Assembly: GCF_001441615.1 (NCBI RefSeq)
Contig: NZ_LAXJ01000026.1
Span: 1-64,000 of the forward strand
DNA from: Roseovarius atlanticus
GTDB taxonomy: Bacteria > Pseudomonadota > Alphaproteobacteria > Rhodobacterales > Rhodobacteraceae
DNA: 64,000 nucleotides
Direction: 5' to 3'
Part shown: piece by piece, positions 9,022-18,103 of the stretch
Layout of the letters: the number at the start of each line of letters is the position of its first letter
Numbering within the stretch: the first letter of the stretch is position 1
The notes under the pieces: generated by a model
What the model was told of the DNA's origin: nothing
What the model saw: the letters and a program-made list of their open reading frames with translations, nothing else
Databases searched by the model: none
Position numbers and translations under genes: made by a program

Positions 9022-10133
9022 GGCGCGCGGAGAAGATCGATGATCCGATCCTGCGCTTTGGTCTCGAGATCCGGAAACAGCGGCAGGCAAAGGATGCGGT
9101 TCGCAGTGTGGACTGCCACCGGCAGCATGTCCCGAGCGGCCGATGGCATGTCCCGAAACGACGGCAAATCCGAGATAAGCGGAAAGAAATACATGCGTGC
9201 GAAAATGCCTTCGCGCTTCAATCGCTCGAAGAGCTCATCGCGCGAAAGCGGATACGCGGCGTCGACCACGATTGGAAACATATAGTTATTCGGCACCAGA
9301 TGCTCGGGCATCGGTCGCACCGGACAAAGCCCTTGGATCTCCTTCAGCGCTTCGAGATACCGCGCGACCAGGGCACCACGCCGGGCGATGTCGTCCGCGA
9401 CATAGGGCAGCTGCGCGAGACCGATTGCCGCGTGAAACTCACTCATTTTCGCATTGAGTCCGATGTCGGGGGTGTTGAATTCATCGTCGATGCCATGGTT
9501 GATGAGCCGGTCGACCGTATTCTTGATCTCAGGATCACGTGTGATCACCGCGCCGCCCTCGAAGGTGTTGAAAACCTTCGTTGCGTGGAAACTCACCACC
9601 GAGCAGGTGCCGAAATCCAGCAAGCTGCGGTCGTGCAGGCGCGCTCCAAAGCAATGCGCTGCATCAAAGATTAGCGGGATTCCATGCTCGTCCGCAATCG
9701 CTTGCAGGCCTTCAATGTCGCACGGATGTCCGTAGCTGTGCACAGCCACGATTGCAGAGGTACACTCGGTGATGCTCTCTGCCACGGTGCGAGGCGAAAG
9801 GTTGAGAGAGATCGGGTCTATATCCGCGAAGACCGGCGTTGCACCAGCCATGACGATGGCATTCGAGGTCGCGACAAAGGAAAACGGCGTCGTGATGACC
9901 TCGCCGCGGATGTCGAGCGCCCTCAGAGTAGCGATCAGACCAAGTGTGCAATTCGAGGTCAGACTGAGATGTGTCAAACCGAGGCTATCACACAGCTGCG
10001 CTTCGAGGGCTTGCGCCATAGGACCATTGTTCGTTAGTTTATGCGTTTCCCAGATGCGCTCGAGATGAACAATGACCTCGTCCAAAGGCGGCAGAGCGGG
10101 ACGCGTTATATAGACACCGTTCGGTTGTGCCAT
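9018..10133 (-). CDS. DegT/DnrJ/EryC1/StrS-family sugar aminotransferase
   Basis: This 371-residue PLP enzyme would aminate a keto sugar nucleotide. TTPFSFVATSNAIVMAGATP and VFADIDPISLNLSP are typical of the family. IPLIFDAAHCFGARL provides the PLP-binding Asp, and CSVVSFHATKVFNTFEGG holds the PLP Lys in HATKVFN, which is characteristic of this family. It is first in the four-gene polysaccharide cluster. The product is likely an amino-deoxy-sugar for a surface glycan; the exact sugar is not determinable here. Confidence 0.92.
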   Translation of the reverse strand: MAQPNGVYITRPALPPLDEVIVHLERIWETHKLTNNGPMAQALEAQLCDSLGLTHLSLTSNCTLGLIATLRALDIRGEVITTPFSFVATSNAIVMAGATPVFADIDPISLNLSPRTVAESITECTSAIVAVHSYGHPCDIEGLQAIADEHGIPLIFDAAHCFGARLHDRSLLDFGTCSVVSFHATKVFNTFEGGAVITRDPEIKNTVDRLINHGIDDEFNTPDIGLNAKMSEFHAAIGLAQLPYVADDIARRGALVARYLEALKEIQGLCPVRPMPEHLVPNNYMFPIVVDAAYPLSRDELFERLKREGIFARMYFFPLISDLPSFRDMPSAARDMLPVAVHTANRILCLPLFPDLETKAQDRIIDLLRAP

Positions 10134-10406
10134 ACCAAAAATCTCTTTGTCGTCGAATAAAAGAACGTCGTATCAAACAATATTGGAAGTCTAGCCATAA
10201 ACGTAACCCGACATTCCCCAAGCAGTAAGCTTTCGATCTGACACTGCCGCCTTTCTGCGCGCCGATCAAGTCTCGTGGGCACATTAGACCACAGATCGGC
10301 ATCCGATGCACGAGCTGACTACGATTTCTGGTCCTGGCGCCTGTGTCCTTCCCCCGTACAACCGGGCCATTACACTGGCCGCGAGAAGGGGATTGGTGAT
10401 GGAGAG
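10134..10406. other. Region upstream of the polysaccharide cluster
   Basis: This gap should hold the promoter for the minus-strand polysaccharide operon. The first 70 bases are AT-rich (around 10140-10200). Downstream the sequence runs into a decayed open frame on the plus strand. No other feature is recognisable. Confidence 0.4.
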
Positions 10407-10784
10407 GATGAGGGGAATGGTTTGCTGCTGCTATCAAAGGATCAAGGGTTGCGACAGTGGACGGCAGCCGCGCTTGAGGTCGGATCGAGTTGGCTGCAGC
10501 CTGTTCTACTTCTCGCAAAAGACCGAGGCTTGGTCTCGATTGAGGATTACACCAAATTCATCGTTGACTGCCTGAACCGCGACGTCACCTAAGCGTCAAT
10601 GGACTCGCGAACTTTGCTTAACCAGGCGAAGGCTGATGGGTTCAGCGGGAATAGTACCTTCAAGCAGATGTTGGAAGTGGTCGGCGGGAAGAACGCGGAC
10701 TTGGAAAACAACATTGATGTCGCCGCCCTGTTCCTTGACTTGGTGTTTCAGGAAACAAAACAAGCGCATCTGCTAGACCGATAG
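10407..10784 (+). pseudogene. Decayed C-terminal end of a large PIN-like domain protein
   Basis: One reading frame encodes LLLLSKDQGLRQWTAAAL, then WLQPVLLLAKDRGLVSIEDY, then a stop (TAA 10590-10592). The same frame resumes with LLNQAKADGFSGNSTFKQML and GGKNADLENNIDVAALFLDL before TAG at 10784. This layout resembles the C-terminus of large PIN-like proteins found beside TPR regions, where an L-S-D-D-like motif precedes WLQ and a GxKNA motif lies near the end. The in-frame stop and missing N-terminus mark it as broken. The family match is from memory of the pattern and is moderate. Confidence 0.5.
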
Positions 10785-11012
10785 GCGATGGTCCGGCACG
10801 TCAGGACACCAAGCCTCGCTTTCATCATCGAACTGTGGCGGGATGCCCATACCTTGCAACACTCGAGGATCACCTCTTTGAGTATCCGACCGAACCTTTG
10901 GAAACTCGACATAGGTCGCAGACACGCGATGACCGCAATTAACTTGAACCGTAGCTTAAGTTGAAGGTGGAATTGGACCGTGCCGGCATTCTGCTGCTTG
11001 TGTTTCTCGAAT
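10785..11012. other. Intergenic region before the zinc locus
   Basis: About 230 bases with no credible open frame. It lies between the decayed PIN-like gene and the AT-rich operator. GC content falls towards 11010. I see no hairpin or RNA feature that I can support. Confidence 0.4.
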
Positions 11013-11049
11013 TGATATAAGATAACGTTGTTATGTTATATAGTATCAC
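11013..11049 (+). promoter_or_regulatory. Zur-like AT-rich operator/promoter region
   Basis: This very AT-rich stretch is an imperfect 36-bp dyad whose ends are TGATA (11013-11017) and TATCA (11044-11048). Inside it are ATAAC-GTT-GTTAT (11022-11034) and GTTATA-TAG-TATCAC (11035-11049). The second resembles enterobacterial Zur boxes such as GTTATAATATCAC but with a 3-base instead of a 1-base centre. It lies 214 bases upstream of the COG0523 gene that opens a zinc-related operon. Zur, the zinc-loaded repressor, is the likeliest binder. No zur gene is in the window. Confidence 0.5.
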
Positions 11050-11262
11050 TATGCGCATCACCTAGAACCAGCTCGGCAGACCGGCACGGGCAGAAACATG
11101 AGACGACCTGAAAGAGCTTCAGATGGAAACTGTCGCACGACAGCCAAAGAGACACACGCGACCGAAGCATTTTGGGCAGGTTCTTCGTCGCTAAGGGCTG
11201 CCCGGATGCTGACATGGCAATCCTCAAGCGAACACAAGGCCCACATCCAAACAGAAGCACAC
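11050..11262 (+). other. Long 5' leader of the zinc operon
   Basis: About 210 bases separate the operator from the chosen start of the COG0523 gene. The frame of that gene is open through the leader back to 11098, but the encoded sequence does not look like the family N-terminus. No riboswitch or strong terminator hairpin was recognisable by eye. Confidence 0.35.
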
Positions 11263-12477
11263 ATGGAAAAAGCTAATGATTCACGTCTCCCCGTCACGGT
11301 GCTTTCCGGCTTTCTTGGCGCCGGAAAGACGACGCTCCTGAACCGCGTCCTGAACAACCGCGAAGGGCGACGTGTCGCCGTGATCGTCAACGACATGTCC
11401 GAGGTGAACATCGACGCTGACCTCGTGCGCGAAGGCGGCGCGAACCTCAGCCACACGGACGAGACGCTCGTGGAAATGAGCAACGGCTGTATCTGCTGCA
11501 CCCTACGCGACGACCTTCTGGACGAGGTCCGCAGGCTCGCCGGCGAAGGACGTTTCGACTATCTGCTGATCGAATCGACCGGCATTTCCGAGCCGCTGCC
11601 CGTGGCCGCCACCTTCGATTTCCGCGACGAGGCGGGCGACAGCCTGTCGGATGTCTCGCGTCTCGATACCATGGTCACGGTGGTCGACGCGGTGAACCTG
11701 CTCGAGGATTATTCCAGCCACGATTTCCTCAGCGACCGGGGCGAGACCTTGGGCGAGGCCGACGAGCGCACGCTGGTTCACCTGCTGACCGACCAGATCG
11801 AGTTCGCCGACGTGGTCGTCCTGAACAAGATCAGCGACGCGGGACCTGAGCGCACCGATGCGGCGCGCAAGATCATCCGCAGCCTGAACGCCGACGCCCG
11901 GATCATCGAGACAGATCATTCGGACGTTGCCGCGGACGCCATCCTCGACACTGGCCTTTTCGATTTCGAGAAGGCGCATGAGCACCCGATGTGGGCCAAG
12001 GAGCTTTACGGCTTTGCCGACCACGTGCCCGAAACCGAGGAGTACGGCGTTGCGTCCTTCGTCTATCGCGCGCGGCAGCCGTTCGAGCCGGAAAAGATCA
12101 TGGCGGTGCTGAACGGCAACCTGCCGGGCGTCATCCGGGCCAAGGGACATTTCTGGATTGCCACGCGGCCCGACTGGGTGGCGGAATATTCGCTGGCCGG
12201 GGCTCTGTCTTCGGTCACCCCTCTGGGCCAATGGTGGGCCACGGTGCCAAAGGAGCGGCATCCCGAACATGCCGGCGCGCAGGAGTACCTGCGGGCGCAC
12301 TGGCAAGAGCCGTGGGGCGACCGCCGGCAGGAAATCGTGTTCATCGGGGCAGGCATTGACTGGCCTGCGCTGAAGGCGCGGCTGGACGCGGCGCTCGTGC
12401 CCGAAAGCGCGGCGCTGGGACCCGACAGCCTGCCCCACCTGCCAGATCCGTTCCCGGCGTGGCGGAGGGCGTCATGA
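11263..12477 (+). CDS. COG0523/CobW-family metal GTPase (zinc metallochaperone type)
   Basis: I chose ATG 11263 because the domain begins at once: [16 protein letters not shown] with Walker A at residues 16-24; the longer frame from 11098 adds unrelated sequence. The 404-residue product has the hallmark metal-binding GCICC at 75-79, followed by TLRDDLL, a switch region [15 protein letters not shown] and a guanine-specificity-like [10 protein letters not shown]. The CobW C-terminal domain includes [14 protein letters not shown]. Known relatives (ZigA, ZNG1, YeiR) bind Zn and GTP and are made in zinc starvation. Its place downstream of a Zur-like site and before Zrg-like genes supports a zinc rather than cobalt or nickel role. 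Confidence 0.9.
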   Translation: MEKANDSRLPVTVLSGFLGAGKTTLLNRVLNNREGRRVAVIVNDMSEVNIDADLVREGGANLSHTDETLVEMSNGCICCTLRDDLLDEVRRLAGEGRFDYLLIESTGISEPLPVAATFDFRDEAGDSLSDVSRLDTMVTVVDAVNLLEDYSSHDFLSDRGETLGEADERTLVHLLTDQIEFADVVVLNKISDAGPERTDAARKIIRSLNADARIIETDHSDVAADAILDTGLFDFEKAHEHPMWAKELYGFADHVPETEEYGVASFVYRARQPFEPEKIMAVLNGNLPGVIRAKGHFWIATRPDWVAEYSLAGALSSVTPLGQWWATVPKERHPEHAGAQEYLRAHWQEPWGDRRQEIVFIGAGIDWPALKARLDAALVPESAALGPDSLPHLPDPFPAWRRAS

Positions 12478-13106
12478 CCCTGCATCCGATTGTTCCAAAA
12501 GGGGCCGGGTCGGGCGTACTGAGCGTCAATGGCCCCGAGGACATGGGCGCGATCAGGCTGCCGGGTGTCGGTGGCGTGATCTGCCAGCGCAGGCTTCCCG
12601 AATACATGCTGGATTGGCTGGAGACCCTTCCTGCCGAAATGCTCCCCGCAGCCCGCGTCATCGTGCGACCGGGCGAGATTTACTCGGCCGTCACACTGGC
12701 GTGCGACGAGACGGGACTGAGCGACGCACCCGAGCGCCGGATCCTCATTGACGATATCGCGGGGCTGGCGGCCACCTTTGGCGAGATGACACGTGCCAAG
12801 TGGCTGCGCCTGCGGCTTGACGTGGTGATGACAAATGCCTGTCGCCGGTTCCACATCGACAGGGTCACGGCCCGTCTGGTCTGCACCTATCGCGGCACCG
12901 GCACGCAATACGGCGTGGCGCGAGATGATGCGCCGGACACAGTGCATACGGTGCCGACAGGATCGCCTTTCGTCATGCGCGGTACGCTCTGGCCGGCGCA
13001 ACCCGATCCGCACCTTCTGCACCGCTCTCCGCCGATAGAGGGCACGGGCGAAACCCGTCTGATGCTGGCGCTGGACCCGGTCACAGATCCGGATGCAGAG
13101 TCATGA
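12474..13106 (+). CDS. DUF1826 family protein, zinc-locus associated
   Basis: The start at 12474 overlaps the GTPase stop in an ATGA junction, giving 210 residues. The family signature is clear: [20 protein letters not shown] from residue 123, with Cys123, His127, Asp129 and Arg130, then GTQYGVAR. The middle holds [14 protein letters not shown]. The biochemical role of DUF1826 is not known to me. It is commonly a neighbour of COG0523 GTPases, and the conserved C-x3-H-x-D pattern could bind metal. It has no signal peptide, so it is probably cytoplasmic, and it may be a client or partner of the upstream GTPase. Confidence 0.85.
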   Translation: MTLHPIVPKGAGSGVLSVNGPEDMGAIRLPGVGGVICQRRLPEYMLDWLETLPAEMLPAARVIVRPGEIYSAVTLACDETGLSDAPERRILIDDIAGLAATFGEMTRAKWLRLRLDVVMTNACRRFHIDRVTARLVCTYRGTGTQYGVARDDAPDTVHTVPTGSPFVMRGTLWPAQPDPHLLHRSPPIEGTGETRLMLALDPVTDPDAES

Positions 13107-13366
13107 GCCGCAACATCGCCACAAGCCTGCGCCGCCGCAGACGTAGCGACCCGATGCGTGATTTCGACGCCCTGCCGCCGCCGCTGCGCAACTGGATGAG
13201 ACAAGCGGCGCTGGCGTGGTCGCCCGCCTAGTGCCGCCGCATCTGGCAAAAGGCGCGGGCCGAGGGTGAGCCGCCCGACGCCATCCTGGCCCGGCTCGAC
13301 CGAGCGGAACGGATCACGCTTGCCCGCGACAGGCTGACCTGTCCGATCAGCACGATAGAGACATGA
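13103..13366 (+). pseudogene. DUF6525-like small gene interrupted by an in-frame TAG
   Basis: An ATG at 13103 overlaps the DUF1826 stop. The frame reads [20 protein letters not shown], then FDALPPPLRNWMRQAALAWS and PA, then TAG at 13229-13231 (codon 43). The same frame then continues in register with CRRIWQKARAEGEPPDAILA and ARLDRAERITLARD (overlapping residues quoted) to TGA at 13364. Together about 86 residues match a small arginine-rich Rhodobacteraceae family (DUF6525) whose members read through as WSP-x-x-x-RRIWQKA. A single nonsense change such as TCG to TAG explains the break. Alternatives are a sequencing error or a functional short peptide. Confidence 0.7.
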
Positions 13367-13388
13367 AAAGACGAAAGGACCGAAGACC

Positions 13389-14888
13389 ATGAAACGCACC
13401 CTGTCCCTGATCGCCGCGGCACTGCTTGCGGCGACAGCGCCCGCGCTGGCGGATGACACGCTCGATGTTGTGGCCCAGTTCGAGATCCAGTCACCGGAAC
13501 CCTCGACCTCGGGCTATATCTTCACCCGTATGGGCGTGACGGAAACGCTGACCAATGCCGACCCCGAGGGCCAGTTGACGCCCGGACTGGCGACCGACTG
13601 GTCCACGTCAGACGACGGCCTTACTTGGACTTTCACACTGCGGGACGGCGTGATGTTCCACGACGGCAGCGGGATGACGCCGGAGTCCGTGGTCAACGCG
13701 CTGAACATTGCCCAGGGCAAGCCCGGCCCGCTATCCTCGACGCCGGTCGAGTCAGTCGAGGCGGGCGACGGTGCGGTGATGTTCAAAATGTCGGAACCGT
13801 TCGCCGCGCTTCCGGCCTATCTTGCCCATTACAGCGCGCAGATCCTGGCGCCAAATGCCTACGGACCGGATGGCGCAGGTGTGCAGATCATCGGCACCGG
13901 CCCCTACAAGGTCACGGGCCTTGCCCCGCCGCTAAGCCTGAAGGCCGAGGCATTTGGCGACTATTGGGGCTCTGCGCCCAACGTGCCCAACGTCAGCTAT
14001 GCCGCTGTCAGCCGTGTCGAGACCCGCGCGCTGATGGCCGAATCCGGCGAGGCGGATTTTGTCTTCGGTCTGGACCCGGCCTCGGTCGCACGGCTGGAGG
14101 CGACGGATGCAACCACCGTCCATTCCGTCGCGATCCCGCGCACGCTGCTGATCAAGGTCAATGCCGGGCATCCTTTCCTGTCGGACCCCGAGGCGCGGCA
14201 GGCCCTGTCACTGGCGATTGACCGCGAGGGCATCGCCAAGGCCGTGCTACGCTACCCCGAAGGCGCCACGCAGTTGTTCCCGCCAGCGGTGGGAGAATGG
14301 CATGATGAGATGCTGGATCCGCTGGCCTATGATCCCGAAGCGGCCAAGGCACTGCTGGCCGATCTTGGCTGGGAAGCGGGCGGCGACGGCATCCTGACCC
14401 GTGACGGCGAACGGTTTGCCCTGACGCTCACCACCTATCCCGACCGGCCCGAATTGCCGCTGGTCGCCTCGGTGCTGGAACAGCAATTCCGGGCCGTCGG
14501 GGTGGAATTGAGCATCAACACCACCAATTCCAGCGAGATCAGTTCGGGGCACGCCGACGGCTCGCTCGATCTTAGCTTGATCGCGCGGAACTTCGGCCTG
14601 ATCCCCAACCCGGTGGGCACCGTGCTGTCGGATTATGCGCCAACCGGCGACTGGGGTGCGATGGGCTGGCAAAACGACGAGATCGTGGAAATTGCCCGTA
14701 GTGTCGGGCGCGGTGACGGTGGCGAGGATGCGCGCGCGCGGATCGCCGAGATCCTGCAAACCGAGCTGCCCATCATTCCGATCGCCTGGTACCGCCAGAC
14801 GCTCGCCGTCGCCGCCGGTGTCGAAGGCACCGTGATCGACCCGTGGGAGCGGACATTCGGATTGCAGGACCTGAAGCTGGCACAATGA
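13389..14888 (+). CDS. SBP family 5 periplasmic binding protein of the zinc locus (candidate metallophore receptor)
   Basis: A Sec signal peptide (residues 1-21, ending ALA) precedes a 499-residue peptide/nickel-type SBP. Family landmarks are LATDWSTSDDGLTWTFTLRD, VMFHDGSGMTPESVV and QIIGTGPYKVTGLAPP. It is preceded by GGACCGAAGACC, a reasonable ribosome-binding region. The downstream permease overlaps its stop by 4 bases, with no stem-loop in between, unlike the other importer operons in this window. Relatives such as NikA, CntA and Dpp proteins bind metal chelates, opine metallophores or peptides. The operon context argues for a zinc chelate, but that is inference. Confidence 0.88.
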   Translation: MKRTLSLIAAALLAATAPALADDTLDVVAQFEIQSPEPSTSGYIFTRMGVTETLTNADPEGQLTPGLATDWSTSDDGLTWTFTLRDGVMFHDGSGMTPESVVNALNIAQGKPGPLSSTPVESVEAGDGAVMFKMSEPFAALPAYLAHYSAQILAPNAYGPDGAGVQIIGTGPYKVTGLAPPLSLKAEAFGDYWGSAPNVPNVSYAAVSRVETRALMAESGEADFVFGLDPASVARLEATDATTVHSVAIPRTLLIKVNAGHPFLSDPEARQALSLAIDREGIAKAVLRYPEGATQLFPPAVGEWHDEMLDPLAYDPEAAKALLADLGWEAGGDGILTRDGERFALTLTTYPDRPELPLVASVLEQQFRAVGVELSINTTNSSEISSGHADGSLDLSLIARNFGLIPNPVGTVLSDYAPTGDWGAMGWQNDEIVEIARSVGRGDGGEDARARIAEILQTELPIIPIAWYRQTLAVAAGVEGTVIDPWERTFGLQDLKLAQ

Positions 14889-15814
14889 AGACACTGATTT
14901 CACGCGGCATTCAGGCGGTGATGGTGGCGGTCCTGATCGGGTCTGCCACATTCGCCATGATGCGCAGCCTGCCGGGAGATGCGGCCTATCGCATCGCCGC
15001 CGGGCGCTATGGATACGACAATGTCAACACCGCCGCCGCCGACGCGGTGCGCGAAGAACTGGCGCTGGGCGGCCCTGCGCTGCCCGCCTTCCTGAGCTGG
15101 CTGGGCGACCTCGCGCGGCTGGATTTCGGCACCTCGCTGGTGACCGGCAATCCCGTCATCGCCGAAATCGGCCACCAGTTGGGGGCCAGCCTCGCGCTGG
15201 CGGCGGTGGCGGTTCTGCTGTCACTTCTGATCGGTCCGCCGCTGGGCATACTGGCGGGCCTGCGCCCGGGCGGAGTGCTGGACCGTGCCCTGCTGATCGT
15301 CTCGACGGGGCTGAAGGCGGCGCCGCAATTCCTGATGGCGCTGATCCTGATCCTGGTCCTGTCGGTCCAACTGAAACTGCTGCCCGCAGCGGGCCACGGC
15401 GAGGCACGCCACTTCATCCTGCCCGCGCTGGCGCTGGCGCTGGGCCTTGCCGCCGTGAACGCGCGCATCGCACGGGACGCGATGGCAAGGGTGGGTGCCA
15501 TGCCCTATTACGCCTTCGCCCGGTGGAAAGGCCTCAGCCGGCGACAGACCCTGATGCGCCACGGGCTGCGCAACGTGTCGGTGCCGCTGCTGACCTATCT
15601 CGGCCTGCAATTCGTGACCCTGGTCGAGGGTGTCGTGGTGGTCGAGGCGGTGTTCGGATGGCCCGGGATCGGCCATGCGCTGGTGCACGCGATCTTTTCG
15701 CGGGACGTGCCGATGGTGCAGGGCACGGCGTTGGTTCTGGGCCTCAGCTTCGTCGTGATCAACGCGGTCATCGACCTTGTCACGCAACGGATCGATCCAC
15801 GGAGGGCGGCATGA
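14885..15814 (+). CDS. Peptide/nickel-type ABC permease (DppB/NikB type), zinc locus
   Basis: ATG 14885 overlaps the SBP stop (ATGA), giving 309 residues. The N-terminal helix (about 8-28) is followed by the family SLPGDAAYRIAAGRYG region. Later come helices with LSLLIGPPLGILAGLRPGG and the EAA loop ARWKGLSRRQTLMRHGLRN. VVEAVFGWPGIGHALVHAI is the conserved C-terminal motif of NikB/DppB permeases. It would form the importer channel with the next gene product. Confidence 0.92.
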   Translation: MKTLISRGIQAVMVAVLIGSATFAMMRSLPGDAAYRIAAGRYGYDNVNTAAADAVREELALGGPALPAFLSWLGDLARLDFGTSLVTGNPVIAEIGHQLGASLALAAVAVLLSLLIGPPLGILAGLRPGGVLDRALLIVSTGLKAAPQFLMALILILVLSVQLKLLPAAGHGEARHFILPALALALGLAAVNARIARDAMARVGAMPYYAFARWKGLSRRQTLMRHGLRNVSVPLLTYLGLQFVTLVEGVVVVEAVFGWPGIGHALVHAIFSRDVPMVQGTALVLGLSFVVINAVIDLVTQRIDPRRAA

Positions 15815-16623
15815 GTGATGCTGTAGTTGTCCCGCGTCCCGCGGGGCGTGCCGTGCGCCTTGCCGGCGCGACGCTGGTGGCGGCGGTGCTCGCTTTTGCC
15901 CTGATCGGCCCGTTAATCGTGCCGGGTGACCCTTTCGCGCAATCGCTGATGCAGGCGCTGGGCGCGGCCGACGCCACCGCGCCCTTGGGCTATGACCACC
16001 TTGGACGGTCGATCTTTCACCGGCTGGCCCATGCCCTGCGCCTGTCGCCCGTCATCGCCGTCGCTGCGGTCCTGACCGCAGGTGCTGCCGGGCTGGTTCT
16101 GGGCACATTGGCGGCGGCGCGGGGTGGCTGGGTCGACCGGATCCTGACAATCCTGGCCGACGCGCTTTTGGCCTTGCCGGGGCTTCTGCTGGTGCTGATC
16201 GTGCTGGCGATCGTACCGGGTACGGCGCTGGGGTTCTGGGCCGGGCTGTCGCTGGTCTTGTGGATCGAGTTCTTCCGCCTGACGCGGGCCGCCACGCGCG
16301 ACACGCTGGCCTCGCCCGCTGTCGAGGCGTCGCGCCTGCTGGGGTTCGGCCCGGTCTATGTCTTCCGCACGCATATCTGGCCCGAGATCGCGCCGATGAT
16401 GCTGACCGCCGCCGCCTTTGGCACGGCCACGGCGATCATGGCCATCGCGGCGCTGGGCTTCGTGCATGTGGGGATGCGCGCGCCGACGGCAGAACTGGGC
16501 CTGATGATGGTCGAGCTTCTGCCCTATTGGCGCGAGGCGCCGCTGGCGCTGCTGTCGCCGGTGGTGGCGACCTTCGTGCTGCTGCTTGGACTGACACTAT
16601 TGGCCGGGAGCCGTGAGACATGA
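15811..16623 (+). CDS. Peptide/nickel-type ABC permease (DppC/NikC type), zinc locus
   Basis: The start overlaps the previous stop by 4 bases. The 270-residue protein has the NikC/DppC pattern: an N-terminal helix, LGYDHLGRSIFHRLAHALRL (the conserved G-x-D-x-x-G-R-D/S region), then TLAAARGGWVDRILTILADA and an EAA loop ASRLLGFGPVYVFRTHIWPE. Five to six hydrophobic helices are visible. It pairs with the upstream permease. Confidence 0.92.
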   Translation: MSDAVVVPRPAGRAVRLAGATLVAAVLAFALIGPLIVPGDPFAQSLMQALGAADATAPLGYDHLGRSIFHRLAHALRLSPVIAVAAVLTAGAAGLVLGTLAAARGGWVDRILTILADALLALPGLLLVLIVLAIVPGTALGFWAGLSLVLWIEFFRLTRAATRDTLASPAVEASRLLGFGPVYVFRTHIWPEIAPMMLTAAAFGTATAIMAIAALGFVHVGMRAPTAELGLMMVELLPYWREAPLALLSPVVATFVLLLGLTLLAGSRET

Positions 16624-18062
16624 CCCTGCTGCGTGCCGAGAACATCACCGTCTCCGAAGGCGACACCCCGATCCTGCACCCGGTGTCCCTGCATCTCGAC
16701 CCCGGCGAGCCGCTGGTCGTGCTGGGCGAGACGGGTTCGGGCAAGAGCCTGCTTGCACAGGCCATCATGGGCACCTTGCCCAAGGACCTTTCGCCGAAAG
16801 GGCGCGTGGTTCTGGGCGACCGGTTGCTCGATGCCGCGCGGCCTGCGGGTTTTCGCCCGCTCTGGGGGCGCGAGATCGCGGTCCTGCCGCAGGAACCGTG
16901 GCTGTCGCTCGACCCGCTGATGAGGGCGGGCGCGCAGGTAAGCGAGGCGCACCGGCTGGTGCGCGGGCTGGGCGCCGCCGAGGCACGCGCGCAGGCGCAA
17001 GAGGATCTTGCGCGGCTGGGCCTGAGCGGTGCCGAAGACCGGTATCCGCATCAGCTGTCGGGCGGCATGGCACAGCGCGTCGCCATCGCGGCGGCGCGGG
17101 CGGGCGGTGCGCGCATCGTCATCGCCGACGAGCCGACCAAGGGACTGGACGCCGCGCGCCGTGACGAGGTGGCCGACCTGCTGCTTGCGGAACTGGCGCA
17201 CGGCGGGGGGCTGTTGGTCATCACTCACGACCTTGCGCTGGCGCGACGGATCGGCGGACGGATCATCATCCTGCGCGAGGGGAAGGTGGTGGAGGCCGGC
17301 GTGACGCGGTCCGTCATGGCCGCCCCGGCCAAGGAGTACAGCCGCGAACTGATAGCCGCCGATCCCGAGACCTGGGCCGTCCGGCGCAAGCCGCCCGCCT
17401 TTGCCGCCGTGCTGACCGCGACCGGCCTCGCGGCAGAGAGGGGTGGTAACCAGCTTTTCTCTGACATCTCCTTCGATCTCAGCGAGGGGCGCATTCTTGG
17501 GGTCACCGGCCCCTCGGGCTGTGGCAAGTCCACGCTGGGCGATGTGGTTCTGGGGCTTGTGCGGCCCGCCGCCGGGCGGGTGGAACGGGCTCCGGGCCTG
17601 CCGCCGACCGCGTTCCAGAAGCTTTACCAGGATCCGGTCGCCGCCTTTCCGCGGCACCGGACGCTGGGGCGCACTTTGGCCGATGTCGCCCGCCATCACG
17701 GGCAAACGCAATGCCAGATCGACGCGCTGATGCCGCGCCTCGGACTCGCGCCGGTATTGCTGAGCCGCAAGCCGGGCGCAGTATCCGGCGGCGAGCTTCA
17801 GCGTCTCGCGCTTCTGCGCCTGCTGCTTGTCCGCCCTAAATTCATCTTCGCCGACGAGCCCACGTCGCGCCTCGATCCGATTACACAGAAGCAGGTGATC
17901 GGCCTGCTGACCGAAACCGCCGAGGGCGAGGGATGCGCGATCATGCTGGTCAGCCACGACGCGGCATTGGTCGGCGCAACAGTGGATCATGTCCTGTCGC
18001 TGGCCGCGCCGCAAAAGCACACGGAATTGAACGCCCCGATCGTCGCAGGGGCGTTGCAATGA
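16620..18062 (+). CDS. Fused double ATPase of the zinc-locus peptide/nickel-type importer
   Basis: This 480-residue protein overlaps the permease by 4 bases. Domain 1: Walker A GETGSGKS 36-43, signature LSGGM 146-150, Walker B RIVIADE 165-171, with H-loop ITHD at 201-204. Domain 2: Walker A GPSGCGKS 297-304, signature VSGGE 388-392, Walker B FIFADE 408-413. It corresponds to NikD plus NikE in one chain. Domain 2 carries a short, divergent linker before Walker A. It should energise the SBP/permease set encoded just upstream. Confidence 0.92.
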   Translation: MTLLRAENITVSEGDTPILHPVSLHLDPGEPLVVLGETGSGKSLLAQAIMGTLPKDLSPKGRVVLGDRLLDAARPAGFRPLWGREIAVLPQEPWLSLDPLMRAGAQVSEAHRLVRGLGAAEARAQAQEDLARLGLSGAEDRYPHQLSGGMAQRVAIAAARAGGARIVIADEPTKGLDAARRDEVADLLLAELAHGGGLLVITHDLALARRIGGRIIILREGKVVEAGVTRSVMAAPAKEYSRELIAADPETWAVRRKPPAFAAVLTATGLAAERGGNQLFSDISFDLSEGRILGVTGPSGCGKSTLGDVVLGLVRPAAGRVERAPGLPPTAFQKLYQDPVAAFPRHRTLGRTLADVARHHGQTQCQIDALMPRLGLAPVLLSRKPGAVSGGELQRLALLRLLLVRPKFIFADEPTSRLDPITQKQVIGLLTETAEGEGCAIMLVSHDAALVGATVDHVLSLAAPQKHTELNAPIVAGALQ

Positions 18063-18103
18063 CCCTCGTCTGACTTCATCAATGAAACCTGAAAGGACCT
18101 GTC

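Noticed and set aside
11098-11262. N-terminal extension of the COG0523 gene from 11098
   Set aside because: The open frame adds 55 residues that do not resemble the family; the domain starts directly after ATG 11263, and the extension is probably untranslated leader.
12459-12473. Earlier start for the DUF1826 gene at 12459
   Set aside because: The 12474 ATG overlaps the previous stop in the common ATGA arrangement, and the extra five residues lie inside the GTPase gene.
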